A stretch of DNA of 64,000 nucleotides, taken from contig NZ_JACARE010000056.1 of the NCBI RefSeq assembly GCF_013386765.1, positions 1,245-65,244 of the forward strand. Reading direction: 5' to 3'. This document shows positions 18,639-28,000 of this stretch, in pieces. The stretch comes from Pseudomonas yamanorum (lineage in GTDB: Bacteria; Pseudomonadota; Gammaproteobacteria; Pseudomonadales; Pseudomonadaceae). The notes under the pieces are model-generated. The model ran no database searches and was not told the origin of the DNA. It was given only the letters and a program-made list of their open reading frames with translations. Positions within the stretch are counted from its first letter, which is position 1; every line of letters starts with the position of its first letter. The translations under genes were made by a program, and so were the position numbers.

Positions 18639-20377
18639 CGAGTCTTGTCCTGATGTTGTTGCTGTTCGTACCAGAATTTGCGTCGCAGCAGCTCACCGGG
18701 GTTGTCCGGGATCTGCCGCAGCCATTGTTCCAGGGCCTGGCGCTGTTCGCCTTCCAGCGTCCCGTCGGCGGGGCGCAGGGGCGGTGTGGTGGTTTGCTCG
18801 TCCCCCAACTCGCTGCCGGGTACCTCGTTGCTGCCGGCGTGGGGCGTGGCGCCGGTTTGGGTGTCGGTGGCGCCGGGCTGGCCCTGGCCTTGGGACGTCT
18901 GCTCGCCACCGGTGGCGGTCTGGCTGCTGGCGCCCGGTTGCGCAGTCTGGCCGGGTTGCGTGGTTTCGTCATCCTCGTTTTTCGCAGGTTTGGCCGGCTC
19001 GGTTTTTTCCGGTTCCTGCTGCATCAGACTTTCCACCAGGGCTTTGTTCTTCAACGCTGGCTGCAAGTCTGGCTGGGCTTCGAGGGCTTGTTCGTAGGCG
19101 TCGATCGCCGCTTCCAGCTCGCCGCTTTTGGCCAGGGCATTGCCTCGATTGTAGTGGGAATAGGCGTCGCTGCCTTCGGCAAAACGCTTGCCGGCTTCGG
19201 CGTAGTTGCCTGCTTCGTACAGTGCGACGCCTTGCCATTGCGGGTCTTCGAAATGTTCGGCGGCCTCGGCCGGGCGTTTTTGCTTGAGCAGCAATTGGCC
19301 CTGTTGGTCCGGGCGCAGCCACAGGTCCTGGAAGTCGAAGGCGTAGCTGGGCTGCGGCGCGCCCAACAGCAGTAACGGCAGGCAGAACAGCCAGCCGCGG
19401 CGCCCGGCGCAGGCGGCGAGCAGCAGCAGTGGCAGGAGCAGCCAATAACCCTGGTCGGCCCAGGTGTCGAGGTGCAGCAGTTGGCCGTCATTGCGCAGGC
19501 TTTGCGGGCCGTCCAGCAGGCCCAGGCTGCGCAGGTCCTTGTCGTCCAGGCGCGCCTGGCGGTAGCGGCCGCCCATCTCGCTGGCGAAGGCCTTGAGGGT
19601 CGGGCTGTCGAGGCGCGGCACGAGGATTGCGCCTTGGGCGTCCTTGAGGAATTCACCGCTCTCCTGGGTCACCGGCGTGCCTTCGCGGCTGCCGATACCG
19701 AGGATCGACAGGCTCGGTGCCTGGCTACCTTGCAACTGCAGGCGAATGCCCTGGCGTTCCTGCTTGGACAGCGACGAGCCAATCAGCAGCAGTCGACCCT
19801 GGCCCAGGCCGCCATGCTTGAGCAGGCTCAGGGCTTTTTCCACGGCCAGGTCGGCGCGGTGGCCGGGCTCGGGCATGATCGAGGGGCGCAGGGCTTCCAG
19901 CAGGTTATGGCTGGTGGCCAGGTCGTCCGAAAGCGGCACCAGGGTGTGGGCGCTGCCGGCGTAGACCACGATGGCGGTCTGCGCATCGCTGCGGGCCTGG
20001 AGCAGGTCGAACAGCTTGCGCCGCGCCTGTTCGAGGCGGTTGGGCGGGCTGTCGGTGGCGAGCATTTCCGGGGTCAGTTCCAGCAGCACCACCAGCGGGT
20101 CGGCGGGTTTCTGGCTGGACTGTTCGACGCGCTCCCAGCTCGGACCAAGCAACGCCAGCACGGCCAGCAGCCAGGCAATCCCAAGCACCACCCACGGCGA
20201 TTTGCTTTCCCGGCCACTGCCGCCGCTGAGCAGCGCGGCATGGAAGGCTGGTGGCAGGATCATCTGCCAGCGCCCGGCGCGTTTCTGGCGGTGCCACAAC
20301 TGCCACAGCAACCAGCCGAGCAGCGGCAGCAGCAATAGCCACCAGGGGCGGAACCAGTGGGGCCACAGGGCGATCAT
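18635..20377 (-). CDS. batB: BatB-like VWA and TPR protein with degenerate MIDAS
   Basis: A 580-residue membrane protein. Two N-terminal transmembrane helices (about 1-65) are followed by a von Willebrand A domain (about 80-290), a further membrane segment, TPR repeats (YNRGNALAKSGELEAAIDAY, about 420) and a low-complexity Gln/Thr/Pro-rich tail. The MIDAS motif, normally DLSxSM, reads LELTPEMLATD here, so the usual DxSxS metal ligands are mostly lost. The start at 20377 overlaps the batA stop (ATGA); an ATG further upstream would run into batA. It probably acts with BatA as part of a MoxR-assisted membrane complex. Confidence 0.9.
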   Translation of the reverse strand: MIALWPHWFRPWWLLLLPLLGWLLWQLWHRQKRAGRWQMILPPAFHAALLSGGSGRESKSPWVVLGIAWLLAVLALLGPSWERVEQSSQKPADPLVVLLELTPEMLATDSPPNRLEQARRKLFDLLQARSDAQTAIVVYAGSAHTLVPLSDDLATSHNLLEALRPSIMPEPGHRADLAVEKALSLLKHGGLGQGRLLLIGSSLSKQERQGIRLQLQGSQAPSLSILGIGSREGTPVTQESGEFLKDAQGAILVPRLDSPTLKAFASEMGGRYRQARLDDKDLRSLGLLDGPQSLRNDGQLLHLDTWADQGYWLLLPLLLLAACAGRRGWLFCLPLLLLGAPQPSYAFDFQDLWLRPDQQGQLLLKQKRPAEAAEHFEDPQWQGVALYEAGNYAEAGKRFAEGSDAYSHYNRGNALAKSGELEAAIDAYEQALEAQPDLQPALKNKALVESLMQQEPEKTEPAKPAKNEDDETTQPGQTAQPGASSQTATGGEQTSQGQGQPGATDTQTGATPHAGSNEVPGSELGDEQTTTPPLRPADGTLEGEQRQALEQWLRQIPDNPGELLRRKFWYEQQQHQDKTR

Positions 20378-21462
20378 CGACGCCTCCGCAAACGCAGGCG
20401 TTTGAGGCGTTCGCGCCATTCAGTATTGGGTTGCAGGAAACGGCCCTTGCTCGAGAGTTTGTTGAACAGGCGTTGCAGGGCGTTATCCGGCCAGCGCTCC
20501 TGGATCACCAGCAGCATGCTGAGGATCAGCGCCAACGCCAGCGGCGCGCTGTACAGCGCCTGGGCGGGGCGGGCCTGGGTTGGTTGCTGGGCCACGGGTT
20601 CGAGCTGGTCGAGGGTTTCCTTGATCTTCAGCAGTTCGTTACCGTCGCGGGCGCGGAAGTAGCGGCCCCCGGTGGCCTCGGCGATGGCCTTGAGGGCCGG
20701 CTCGTCGAGGTCCAGGCTCGGGTTGACGCCGAGGATGCCCAGGGAGCCGGTTTGTTCCGGGTCGGCGCCGATGCCGATCGGGTAGATTTTCACGCCTTCC
20801 TCGGCGGCCAGGCGGGCGGCGGTCAGCGGGTCGATTTCGCCGGCATTGTTGGCGCCGTCGGTGACCAGGATCAGCACCCGGCTTTGGGCCGGACGCTGGC
20901 GTAGGCGCTTGAGGGCCAGGCCGATGGCGTCGCCGATCGCGGTGTTTTTGCCGGCAATGCCGATTTTTGCTTCATCGAGCCAGGTACGCACGGTGCGCCG
21001 GTCGAAGGTCAGCGGCGCTTGCAGATAAGCCTGGCTGCCGAACAGGATCAATCCTACACGGTCGCCTTCGCGGCCTTCGAGGAAATCCCCCAGCAGGTGC
21101 TTGACCAGGCTCAGGCGGCTGACGTCTTCTTCCTGCCACTGCATATCGGGGAAGTCCATCGAGCCGGAGACGTCCACCGCCACCAGCAAATCGCGGCCAC
21201 TGGCGGCAATCGGCAGCGGTTCGCCGAGCCATTCCGGGCGGGCGGATGCGGTCAACAGCAATAGCCACAGGAATACGAACGGCGCTTGCTGGCGCCAGCC
21301 CGGCAGGTTGACCCGCGCACGGCGTCGGGCCAGGCCTTCGAGGTCGCTGAGGAAGCTGACTTTCAGCGCCGGCTCGCCGCTGTCGGCCACCGGCAAGATG
21401 AGCCGCAGCAACCACGGCAAGGGCAACAGGGCAAAGATCCACGGCCAGGCGAACTCAAACAT
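20374..21462 (-). CDS. batA: BatA-like VWA-domain membrane protein
   Basis: A 362-residue membrane protein with N-terminal helices (about 5-25 and 60-78) and a C-terminal transmembrane segment around 315-335 (ALYSAPLALALILSMLLVIQ). The VWA domain between them has an intact MIDAS: DVSGSMDFPD at about residue 95, the Thr in PLTFDRRTV, and LVTDGANNAGEID. Its metal-binding site contrasts with that of BatB. The gene overlaps its upstream neighbour by eight bases and its downstream neighbour by four, so it is firmly inside the operon. Confidence 0.92.
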   Translation of the reverse strand: MFEFAWPWIFALLPLPWLLRLILPVADSGEPALKVSFLSDLEGLARRRARVNLPGWRQQAPFVFLWLLLLTASARPEWLGEPLPIAASGRDLLVAVDVSGSMDFPDMQWQEEDVSRLSLVKHLLGDFLEGREGDRVGLILFGSQAYLQAPLTFDRRTVRTWLDEAKIGIAGKNTAIGDAIGLALKRLRQRPAQSRVLILVTDGANNAGEIDPLTAARLAAEEGVKIYPIGIGADPEQTGSLGILGVNPSLDLDEPALKAIAEATGGRYFRARDGNELLKIKETLDQLEPVAQQPTQARPAQALYSAPLALALILSMLLVIQERWPDNALQRLFNKLSSKGRFLQPNTEWRERLKRLRLRRRR

Positions 21463-21949
21463 GTTTGCGAATCCAGGTGTCGACGGCCTGGGTCAGGCCG
21501 GCGATGGCCTTGTCGTCGAGTTTGCATTCGGGCTTGTAGGCGCCTTCTACCAGCACCATCCAGCGGGTCAGGCCGGCGGCGGGGCAACGGTTGTCGAGGA
21601 ACGCCAGCCACTTGCGGCCGTTGAGGGTGTGGCTCTGGCTGTAGGGGTAGTCGTTGCGGCACAGGCGTTTGAGCAGACCGTTGAGTTGTTGCAGCCAGGC
21701 ACCGGCGGGCGCGCCGTCGTAGGGTTTGGGCATCAGCGCCAGCTCGGCGAGGGCAGCGATGCGCAGCGGGTCCAGGGGTTGCTCGGCGCGCGCCAGCGGG
21801 CGCTTGGCCGGCAGGAAGCGGCGCAGCCACCACAGGCCCCAGCCCGCCAGCGGGATGATCAGCAGCAACAGCCACCAGCCCGGCGCCGGCGGCCAAAAGC
21901 CGATCACCGGTGGGGCGATCAAGGGTTGCAGTTGGTCGAGGCCGCTCAT
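21455..21949 (-). CDS. DUF4381 membrane protein of the bat operon
   Basis: A 164-residue protein with one transmembrane helix near the N-terminus (about residues 24-44, WWLLLLIIPLAGWGLWWLRR) and a cytoplasmic helical domain with LNGLLKRLCRNDYPYSQ and FLDNRCP. This is the DUF4381 family, regularly found between DUF58 and batA genes. No enzymatic motif is visible. Overlaps of four and eight bases with its neighbours show coupling. A scaffold role in the complex is possible. Confidence 0.85.
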   Translation of the reverse strand: MSGLDQLQPLIAPPVIGFWPPAPGWWLLLLIIPLAGWGLWWLRRFLPAKRPLARAEQPLDPLRIAALAELALMPKPYDGAPAGAWLQQLNGLLKRLCRNDYPYSQSHTLNGRKWLAFLDNRCPAAGLTRWMVLVEGAYKPECKLDDKAIAGLTQAVDTWIRKHV

Positions 21950-22887
21950 TGCTTTTTAACCGGGCGTTGCGGGTTCAGGTATTCGCGCAGTTGCTCGACC
22001 ATTTCACCCTGGGTGCTCAAGGGCATCAACAGCACCCGCAGCTTTTGCGCGAGCAATTCCCAGCGCGCGCTGCGGGCTTCGGCCTGGGCCTTGTAGGCCT
22101 GGCGCAGATCAAAGTTCAGGGTGTCCAGTTCCAGTTGAGCACCGCGTTCGGCGAAACGCAGCAGCCCGGCGGCGGGCAGGGCGTGGTCCAGCGGGTCGGA
22201 GACCGGCAACAGCAGCAGGTCGCAGTGGCGCGACAACAGGCTCAGCTGTTGCTCGGCGCCTTCGGTCAGGGCGCGTTCGTCGCAGATCACAATCACCAGG
22301 CTGCCCGGGCGCAGTACTTCCCGGGCCCGGCGCAAGGCCATGCCGAGGGCGTCGGCTTCGGGGCGACGTTCGGTGTTGAGGCTCTGGTTGACCCGCACCA
22401 GGCGGTTGAGCAGTTGCAGCAGGCTCTGCTTGCTGCGACGGGGTTTGATTTCGTAGTGCTCGCTGTCGCCGAACACCAGGCCGCCAACCCGGTCGTTATG
22501 GCCGAGCGCGGCCCAGCCGATCAGGCTCGCCGCCTGGGCCGCCAGCACCGACTTGAACATCTGCCCCGAGCCGAAAAACAGCCGGCAGCTTTGCTCCACC
22601 ATGATGAAGATCGGCCGTTCGCGTTCTTCATGGAACAGCTTGGTATGGGGTTCCTGGGTGCGTGCGGTGACGCGCCAGTCGATGGTGCGCACATCGTCGC
22701 CGGCCTGGTACACCCGCACCTGGTCGAAGTCGACCCCGCGCCCGCGCAGTTTCGAGTGGTGCAGGCCGATCAGCGGGCTGCGCTGGCTCGGCGTGGAAAA
22801 CAGCTGCACTTCCCGCACGCGATGGCGCATCTCGATCAATTCGCTCAGGGTGACACGGGTTCCATCGCCAGCGTTCATGGGCGTCAA
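21946..22887 (-). CDS. DUF58 domain protein
   Basis: A 313-residue DUF58 protein, a VWA-like fold without a standard MIDAS. The family hallmark GRGVDFDQVRVYQAGDDVRTIDWRVTART appears in outline at about residues 48-78 (seen as VRVYQAGDDVRTIDWR). The later part contains RPIFIMVEQSCRLFFGSG and VIVICDERAL. These proteins accompany MoxR ATPases. It overlaps moxR and the DUF4381 gene by four bases each. Confidence 0.9.
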   Translation of the reverse strand: MTPMNAGDGTRVTLSELIEMRHRVREVQLFSTPSQRSPLIGLHHSKLRGRGVDFDQVRVYQAGDDVRTIDWRVTARTQEPHTKLFHEERERPIFIMVEQSCRLFFGSGQMFKSVLAAQAASLIGWAALGHNDRVGGLVFGDSEHYEIKPRRSKQSLLQLLNRLVRVNQSLNTERRPEADALGMALRRAREVLRPGSLVIVICDERALTEGAEQQLSLLSRHCDLLLLPVSDPLDHALPAAGLLRFAERGAQLELDTLNFDLRQAYKAQAEARSARWELLAQKLRVLLMPLSTQGEMVEQLREYLNPQRPVKKQ

Positions 22888-23843
22888 GCGACGGCAACGA
22901 CGTCGAGAATGCGTTGCACCACGCGGTCCTGGTCGATACCGGCCGCTTCAGCCTCGAACGACAGAATGATGCGGTGGCGCAGCACGTCGAACAGCACCGC
23001 CTGGATGTCTTCCGGGCTGACGAAATCGCGACCGGCCAGCCAGGCGTGCGCCCGGGCGCAGCGGTCCAGGGCAATCGAGCCACGGGGGCTGGCGCCGTAG
23101 GCAATCCACTCGGCCATTTCCGGGTCGAACTTGGCCGGGGTGCGGGTGGCCATCACCAGTTGCACCAGGTATTCCTCCACCGCGTCGGCCATATACAGGC
23201 CAAGGATTTCCTTGCGGGCGGCGAAGATCGCCTGCTGGCTGACCCGGCGTTCGGGCTTGGTTTCACCGTTGAGGGCTTCGCCACGGGCCTGCTGCAGGAT
23301 GCGGCGCTCGACGGCGGCGTCGGGGAAACCGATTTTCACGTGCATCAGGAAGCGGTCGAGCTGGGCTTCAGGCAACGGGTAGGTGCCTTCCTGCTCGATC
23401 GGGTTTTGCGTGGCCATCACCAGGAACAACGGCGACAGCTCATAGGTACTGCGTCCGACACTGACCTGACGCTCGGCCATGGCTTCGAGCAAGGCAGACT
23501 GCACCTTGGCCGGGGCGCGGTTGATTTCGTCCGCCAGCACCAGGTTGTGGAAAATCGGGCCTTGCTGGAACACGAAGCTGCCGGTTTCCGGGCGATAAAT
23601 CTCGGTGCCGGTGATGTCGGCGGGCAGCAGGTCGGGGGTGAACTGGATGCGATGGAACTGTGCTTCGATCCCTTCGGCAAGTTCCTTGATGGCCTTGGTC
23701 TTGGCCAAGCCGGGAGCGCCTTCAACCAGCATGTGGCCATCGGCGAGCAGGGCAATGAGCAAGCGCTCGATGAGTTTTTCCTGGCCGAGAATCTGCGTTG
23801 AAAGAAAGGTTCGCAGCGCAAGCAGCGCTTCACGATGTTCCAT
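22884..23843 (-). CDS. moxR: MoxR-family AAA+ ATPase
   Basis: A 319-residue AAA+ chaperone-like ATPase and first gene of the operon ending at 16998. Walker A is EGAPGLAKTKAI (about residues 38-49), with Ala and Leu in the P-loop, as in MoxR proteins. Walker B is NLVLADEINRAPAKVQ, followed by sensor 1 ATQNPIEQEGTYPLPEAQLD. The C-terminal lid has ASPRGSIALDRCARAHAWL. MoxR proteins remodel VWA partners, here BatA/BatB and the DUF58 protein. The promoter should lie in the 160 bases upstream, where I see no clear motif. Confidence 0.92.
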   Translation of the reverse strand: MEHREALLALRTFLSTQILGQEKLIERLLIALLADGHMLVEGAPGLAKTKAIKELAEGIEAQFHRIQFTPDLLPADITGTEIYRPETGSFVFQQGPIFHNLVLADEINRAPAKVQSALLEAMAERQVSVGRSTYELSPLFLVMATQNPIEQEGTYPLPEAQLDRFLMHVKIGFPDAAVERRILQQARGEALNGETKPERRVSQQAIFAARKEILGLYMADAVEEYLVQLVMATRTPAKFDPEMAEWIAYGASPRGSIALDRCARAHAWLAGRDFVSPEDIQAVLFDVLRHRIILSFEAEAAGIDQDRVVQRILDVVAVA

Positions 23844-24004
23844 CGATGACGGTTCCTGGAGAGGTGAGCCCGGGCGTTGTCAAAAACGCCAGGGCCTGGG
23901 GGGCTTACTTTAATGCATCAGAGGGGGTGGCGACTAACGGCACAGGGGGTATTTTTTGGGAATTGTGGGAAATGTCCGAGGTTTTTACAGGCTGACTCCG
24001 GCCT

Positions 24005-24158
24005 GTGTGGTGAGGGAGCTTGCTATGTGGCGAGGGAGCTTGCTCCCGTTGGGCTGCGAAGCGGCCCCAAAACAGCGAACCGGGATCTGCCTGGAAAAAT
24101 GCGGCGGCCTTATTGGGGCTGCTGCGCAGCCCAGCGGGAGCAAGCTCCCTCGCCACAT
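24005..24158. repeat. Inverted repeat of GAGGGAGCTTGCT type (third REP class)
   Basis: Two tandem GTGGCGAGGGAGCTTGCTCC-type units face an inverted GGGAGCAAGCTCCCTCGCCAC about 80 bases away. Inner arms around GGGCTGCGAAGC and GCTGCGCAGCCC also pair. The element separates the moxR promoter region from the end of the small gene at 24175. Confidence 0.8.
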
Positions 24159-24174
24159 TGAGCGGTTTTGGCAG

Positions 24175-24531
24175 TCAGGCCCGGATATAGGTGCCGGTGC
24201 CTTTGAGAATGTTCTGCAGGGTTTCTTCCACTTCGGCCAAATCCGACTCCGCCGTGCCGTGGGTGATTTCCAGATGATCGTTGCCGCCCAGTGCGTCGGC
24301 GTCCGCCGCGCCAATCTCCACGAGCAATGTCGTGGCACCGAGGGTGATCTTCAGCCCGTCCAGGGTCGACGGCTCGTAATCCCAGGTGATTTCCACCTCA
24401 TCCTCATCCGGATAACGGGTGACCATGAACATCTCGCCCTTGTCGCCGTGGCAGCAGAGCATGGCCATGTTGTCTTCCTCGTCATCGCACGGGTTGACGA
24501 TCAGGTGGGCGGTGGTCAGTTGCAGTGGCAT
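24175..24531 (-). CDS. Small acidic protein of unknown function
   Basis: A 118-residue soluble, strongly acidic protein (many Asp/Glu, few Lys/Arg). Features include NPCDDEEDNMAMLCCHGDKG, TRYPDEDEVEITWDYEPSTL and a C-terminal helix with ESDLAEVEETLQNIL. No signal peptide or membrane segment is present. The start at 24531 has AGGA six bases upstream; longer in-frame extensions are out of character. I do not recognise a family. It is transcribed alone, divergent from gdhB. Confidence 0.75.
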   Translation of the reverse strand: MPLQLTTAHLIVNPCDDEEDNMAMLCCHGDKGEMFMVTRYPDEDEVEITWDYEPSTLDGLKITLGATTLLVEIGAADADALGGNDHLEITHGTAESDLAEVEETLQNILKGTGTYIRA

Positions 24532-25000
24532 GGTCAATCCTGTCTTGGGGGAGGGCGCAGCAGGGCAATTGTGCCATTGCGGCGAATTTTGTGCTGCATC
24601 GTGTGTCAGACCTTGTGGCATGACCTGGCGGGCAATATCAGTCATTTCCGGTACTCGGCGCCTCGGGATTTCTCTGAAAACACCCGGTTGCCCAAGTCGC
24701 AACCCGCCAGCAGCGTGCCGATGACCGAATATGTCGCAGCGTCGCAAGCAGCACGCTTCCTACACTCGTTAAGCTGCGCAACGGATGTGCCTCGCCAGGA
24801 GTCTGACCTGCCCGTCGTACCGTCACCTGGCAAGCTGTACATCTTATGGAAGTTGAATGTGACCTCATTGTCTTGTCCAGCTTCACCCACCTGTCACTCT
24901 GAATTCGTTACTGTAGACCGCGAACAGAGCTGACGGTCTCCCCGCAAGGGGATAACACGCGACGCTTCCATCAATAACAAGCCCAAGCGGAGTACCACAG
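24532..25000. promoter_or_regulatory. Divergent intergenic region before gdhB, with a CA motif
   Basis: The 469 bases hold no supported gene. Near the gdhB end there is a short hairpin TCCCCGCAAGGGGA (24937-24950). AATAACAA at 24973-24980 matches AAnAAnAA and lies 20 bases before the gdhB ATG, a possible Hfq/Crc site. The core promoter could not be fixed. Confidence 0.45.
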
Positions 25001-28000
25001 ATGGCGTTCTTCACCGCAGCCAGCAAAGCCGACTTCCAGCACCAACTGCAAGCGGCACTGGCGCAGCACATCAGTGAACAGGCACTGCCACAAGTGGCGC
25101 TGTTCGCTGAACAATTCTTCGGCATCATTTCCCTGGATGAACTGACCCAGCGTCGCTTGTCCGACCTGGCCGGTTGCACCCTGTCTGCCTGGCGCCTGCT
25201 TGAGCGCTTTGACCACACCCAACCGCAAGTGCGGGTCTACAACCCCGATTACGAACGTCATGGCTGGCAATCGACCCACACCGCGGTCGAAGTGCTGCAC
25301 CACGACCTGCCATTTTTGGTGGACTCGGTGCGTACCGAGCTGAACCGCCGTGGCTACAGCATCCATACCCTGCAAACCACCGTGCTCAGCGTGCGTCGTG
25401 GCAAGAAGGGCGAGCTGCTGGAAATCCTGCCCAAAGGCACCCAGGGCGAAGACGTTCAGCAAGAATCGCTGATGTACCTGGAAATCGACCGCTGCGCCAA
25501 CGCCGCCGAGCTGAATGTCCTGAGCAAGGAACTTGAGCAGGTACTGGGCGAAGTGCGCGTCGCTGTCGCCGATTTCGAGCCGATGAAGGCCAAGGTCCAG
25601 GAACTGCTGGACGGTATCGACGCCAGCGCGTACGTGATCGACGGCGAAGAAAAAGCCGAGATCAAGAGTTTCCTGGAATGGCTGGTGGGCAACCACTTCA
25701 CCTTCCTGGGCTATGAAGAGTTTGTGGTACGTGACGAGGCGGACGGCGGTCATATCGAATATGACGCCAATTCGTTCCTCGGTCTGACCAAACTGCTGCG
25801 CCCGGGCCTCACCGCCGACGATCTGCGCATCGAAGACTACGCGGTGAACTACCTGCGTGAACCGGCCGTGCTGTCGTTCGCCAAGGCCGCTCACCCAAGC
25901 CGCGTGCACCGCCCGGCCTACCCGGACTACGTGTCGATCCGCCAGATCGATGCCGACGGCAAGGTCACCAAGGAATGCCGCTTCATGGGCCTCTACACCT
26001 CTTCGGTGTACGGCGAAAGCGTGCGGGTAATCCCGTACATTCGCCGCAAGGTCGCGGAAATCGAACGTCGCTCGGGCTTCCAGGCCAAGGCGCATTTGGG
26101 CAAGGAACTGGCCCAGGTGGTCGAAGTGCTGCCCCGGGATGATCTGTTCCAGACCCCGGTGGACGAGCTGTTCAGCACCGTGATGTCGATCGTGCAGATC
26201 CAGGAGCGCAACAAGATCCGCGTGTTCCTGCGCAAAGACCCGTACGGTCGCTTCTGCTACTGCCTGGCCTACGTGCCGCGCGACATCTATTCCACCGAAG
26301 TGCGCCAGAAGATCCAGCAAGTGCTGATGGATCGCCTGAAAGCCTCGGACTGCGAATTCTGGACCTTCTTCTCTGAGTCCGTACTGGCTCGCGTCCAGCT
26401 GATCCTGCGGGTAGACCCGAAGAACCGCCTGGACATCGACCCGCTGCAACTGGAAAAAGAAGTGGTGCAGGCCTGCCGCAGCTGGCAGGACGACTACTCC
26501 AGCCTGGTGGTGGAAAGCTTCGGCGAAGCCCATGGCACCAACGTGCTCGCAGACTTCCCGAAAGGCTTCCCGGCCGGCTACCGCGAGCGTTTCGCCGCGC
26601 ATTCGGCCGTGGTCGACATGCAGCACCTGCTCAGCCTGACCGAAGCCAACCCGCTGGTGATGAGTTTCTACCAGCCACTGGGTCAGGTTTCCGGCCAGCG
26701 CGAGCTGCACTGCAAGCTGTATCACGCCGACACTCCGCTGGCACTGTCCGACGTGCTGCCGATCCTGGAAAACCTCGGCCTGCGTGTACTGGGTGAATTC
26801 CCGTACCGCCTGCGTCATGCCAATGGCCGCGAGTTCTGGATTCACGATTTCGCGTTCATCGCCGCCGAAGGCGTGAACCTCGACATCCAGCAACTGAACG
26901 ACACCCTGCAGGACGCGTTCGTGCATATCGTGCACGGCGATGCCGAGAACGATGCGTTCAACCGCCTGGTGCTGACCGCCGGCCTGCCATGGCGCGACGT
27001 GGCGCTGCTGCGTGCCTACGCCCGTTACCTGAAGCAGATTCGCCTGGGCTTCGACCTGGGTTACATTGCCAGCACCCTGAACAACCACACCGACATCGCC
27101 CGCGAGTTGACCCGGTTGTTCAAGACCCGCTTCTACCTGGCGCGCAAGCTCACCAGCGACGACCTGGAAGACAAGCAGCAACGCCTGGAGCAAGCGATCC
27201 TCACGGCCCTGGACGACGTTCAGGTGCTCAACGAAGACCGCATCCTGCGTCGCTACCTGGACCTGATCAAGGCCACCCTGCGGACCAACTTCTACCAGGC
27301 GGATGCCAACGGTCAGAACAAGTCCTACTTCAGCTTCAAGTTCAACCCACACGCGATTCCTGAATTGCCCAAGCCGGTGCCGAAGTTTGAAATCTTCGTC
27401 TACTCGCCACGGGTTGAAGGCGTGCACCTGCGCTTTGGCAACGTCGCTCGCGGCGGCCTGCGCTGGTCCGACCGTGAAGAAGACTTCCGTACCGAAGTGC
27501 TGGGCCTGGTAAAAGCCCAGCAGGTGAAGAACTCGGTCATCGTGCCAGTCGGCGCCAAGGGCGGCTTCCTGCCGCGTCGCCTGCCACTGGGCGGCAGCCG
27601 GGACGAGATCGCGGCCGAGGGTATCGCCTGCTACCGCATCTTCATTTCCGGCCTGTTGGACATCACCGACAACCTGAAAGACGGCGCCCTGGTGCCACCG
27701 TTGAACGTGGTGCGCCACGACAACGATGACCCGTACCTGGTGGTGGCGGCGGACAAGGGCACTGCGACCTTCTCCGACATCGCCAACGGCATCGCCATCG
27801 ACTACGGCTTCTGGCTGGGTGATGCGTTCGCCTCCGGTGGTTCTGCCGGTTACGACCACAAGAAAATGGGCATCACCGCCAAGGGCGCGTGGGTGGGCGT
27901 GCAGCGTCACTTCCGTGAGCGCGGCATCAATGTCCAGCAAGACAGCATCACCGTGGTGGGCGTGGGCGACATGGCCGGCGACGTGTTCGGCAACGGCCTG

